Shown here in pieces: positions 63,129 to 64,000 of a stretch of 64,000 nt of DNA. The notes beneath the pieces are model-generated. The model made no database searches, was not told where the DNA came from, and saw only the letters and a program-made list of their open reading frames with translations. The stretch is from the NCBI GenBank assembly GCA_944321505.1, contig CALULN010000013.1, positions 44,247 to 108,246 on the forward strand, read 5' to 3'. The translations under genes were made by a program, and so were the position numbers. Position 1 is the stretch's first letter, and the number at the start of each line of letters is the position of its first letter. This DNA comes from Candidatus Methanomethylophilaceae archaeon. Lineage in GTDB: Archaea > Thermoplasmatota > Thermoplasmata > Methanomassiliicoccales > Methanomethylophilaceae.

Positions 63129-63191
63129 ACACTTTTTTTCAGGCGGATTGATAATCGTTATAATTATACTGGCTCATTATCCGACGTTAGT
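63129..63191 (+). promoter_or_regulatory. CRISPR leader with T-run terminator and TATA box
   Basis: Only 63 bp separate cas2 from the first repeat. A TTTTTTT run (63133-63139) can end the cas transcript. TTATAATTATAC (63158-63169) lies 23-34 bp before the first repeat and should start pre-crRNA transcription at about the repeat boundary. The orientation (leader next to cas2, repeat reading GTGCTCC...) is the usual one for type I-E. Confidence 0.7.
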
Positions 63192-63951
63192 GTGCTCCCC
63201 GCATACGCGGGGGTGATCCCACTATCTTGACCATGCTCTTGTAGGCCATCGTGTGCTCCCCGCATACGCGGGGGTGATCCCGCGTTGGAAAACGATAAGG
63301 CAGATTCTTCGGAGTGCTCCCCGCATACGCGGGGGTGATCCTCGCAGAAAAGGACGCGACGATAAAGGAGCTGAGTGCTCCCCGCATACGCGGGGGTGAT
63401 CCACACTGATGCGCACCTGACCCATATTTCCTACGGTGCTCCCCGCATACGCGGGGGTGATCCCCGGTGGCCGAGCATCGTGCGGACCGTTGGCAAGTGC
63501 TCCCCGCATACGCGGGGGTGATCCCAGCATCAATGCACCGCCGTTCGCGTGGCACATGTGCTCCCCGCATACGCGGGGGTGATCCTCTCACCATCACCGG
63601 AGAGATGCCTCCGGCAGCGTGCTCCCCGCATACGCGGGGGTGATCCTCCGACGCGACGGTCTGCCCTCTGAGGGAGTCGGTGCTCCCCGCATACGCGGGG
63701 GTGATCCTCGGCGCGGTGCGGGTCATCCGGATGTGTACATGTGCTCCCCGCATACGCGGGGGTGATCCTGAAAGAGAGCTCCATGCTGGCGATTAACCGG
63801 CGTGCTCCCCGCATACGCGGGGGTGATCCCCTGACGGGTCCTCGGCGCAGATCCTGCGGATGGTGCTCCCCGCATACGCGGGGGTGATCCCATTGCCTCC
63901 TCGATGTAGCCCTCAGGCATGTGGTGCTCCCCGCATACGCGGGGGTGATCC
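63192..63951 (+). CRISPR. Type I-E CRISPR array, 13 repeats and 12 spacers
   Basis: A 28-nt repeat (starts GTGCTCCCCGC, ends GGGTGATCC) occurs at 63192, 63253, 63314, 63375, 63436, 63497, 63558, 63619, 63680, 63741, 63802, 63863 and 63924, a constant 61-bp period. All 12 spacers are 33 nt. The 13 repeats are identical by eye. The base after each repeat varies, so the repeat is 28, not 29. The internal palindrome CCCCGC-ATAC-GCGGGG is the Cas6e hairpin. Short apparent open frames on either strand inside the array are artefacts of the repeat. Confidence 0.97.
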
Positions 63952-64000
63952 CCTCACGGGGGGAATAGCAGTCTAGGAAGAACGGTGGTGCGCGCAGTGG
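63952..64000. other. Window edge after the last intact repeat
   Basis: 49 bp after the 13th repeat. Exactly one period later (63985) the sequence reads GTGGTGCGCGCAGTGG, agreeing with the repeat start at 10 of 16 positions, as a degenerate terminal repeat would. The window ends before it can be completed. Confidence 0.4.

Noticed and set aside
63164..63920. Several minus-strand open frames through the CRISPR array with repeated peptides
   Set aside because: They are translations of the repeat itself (recurring SPPRMRGA and DHPRVCGEH), a known annotation artefact.

Overview
The window is GC-rich archaeal chromosome, most likely from a Methanomassiliicoccales-type methanogen (Thermoplasmata) of a gut-like habitat. 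The archaeal assignment rests on the archaeal forms of PheT, SRP54, TrmY and CoaD, a UbiA/geranylgeranyl-reductase pair for ether lipids, TATA boxes about 25-35 bp upstream of short-leader genes, and GGTGA-type ribosome-binding sites. The order is an inference: no mcr, methyltransferase or pyl gene is present to prove it. Genes are tightly packed, with many 4-bp ATGA or GTGA overlaps marking operons.

Layout: 1-2 kb, the 3' part of pheT and a thioredoxin-fold protein without a peroxidatic cysteine. 2-8.4 kb, a minus-strand operon srp54-trmY-DUF2116-coaD/NTPase fusion-glcD-like dehydrogenase-etfB-etfA. 8.6-16.7 kb, an ACT/metallo-beta-lactamase fusion, an acyl-CoA synthetase, a coiled-coil protein, purB, small membrane and flavin-binding proteins, a membrane acyltransferase and tRNA-Ala. 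16.8-23.4 kb is looser and looks accessory: two AAA/DUF4143 ATPases with unusual upstream repeats, a surface protein, a frameshifted DedA-like gene, an alanine symporter and long intergenic stretches. 23.4-30.8 kb, nicotinate phosphoribosyltransferase, DUF368, an MFS transporter, a zinc/cadmium P-type ATPase with a CadC-like repressor and two matching operators, and a hydrolase.

30.8-51 kb is a tetrapyrrole and cobalt island: a CbiMNQOO cobalt importer, cbiC and cbiH, a divergent cbiD-cbiG-cbiJ/E/T fusion-cbiA operon, two lipid genes, and a minus-strand operon precorrin-2 dehydrogenase-hemA-hemB-hemL-hemC-cobA-hemD-geranylgeranyl reductase. Together these make 5-aminolevulinate from Glu-tRNA, then uroporphyrinogen III, precorrin-2 and sirohydrochlorin, and carry it toward cobalamin (and, elsewhere in the genome, probably F430). 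cbiL, cbiF, cbiX/cfbA and the later cobalamin genes are not in the window. hemB is interrupted by an in-frame TAA.

51-64 kb: two tRNA-Gly genes, a DEAD-box helicase, an N-acyl-D-amino-acid deacylase, then a complete type I-E CRISPR-Cas locus (cas3-casA-casB-casC-casD-casE-cas1-cas2) visibly less GC-rich than its surroundings, followed by an array of 13 repeats and 12 spacers. A degenerate 14th repeat may lie at the window edge.
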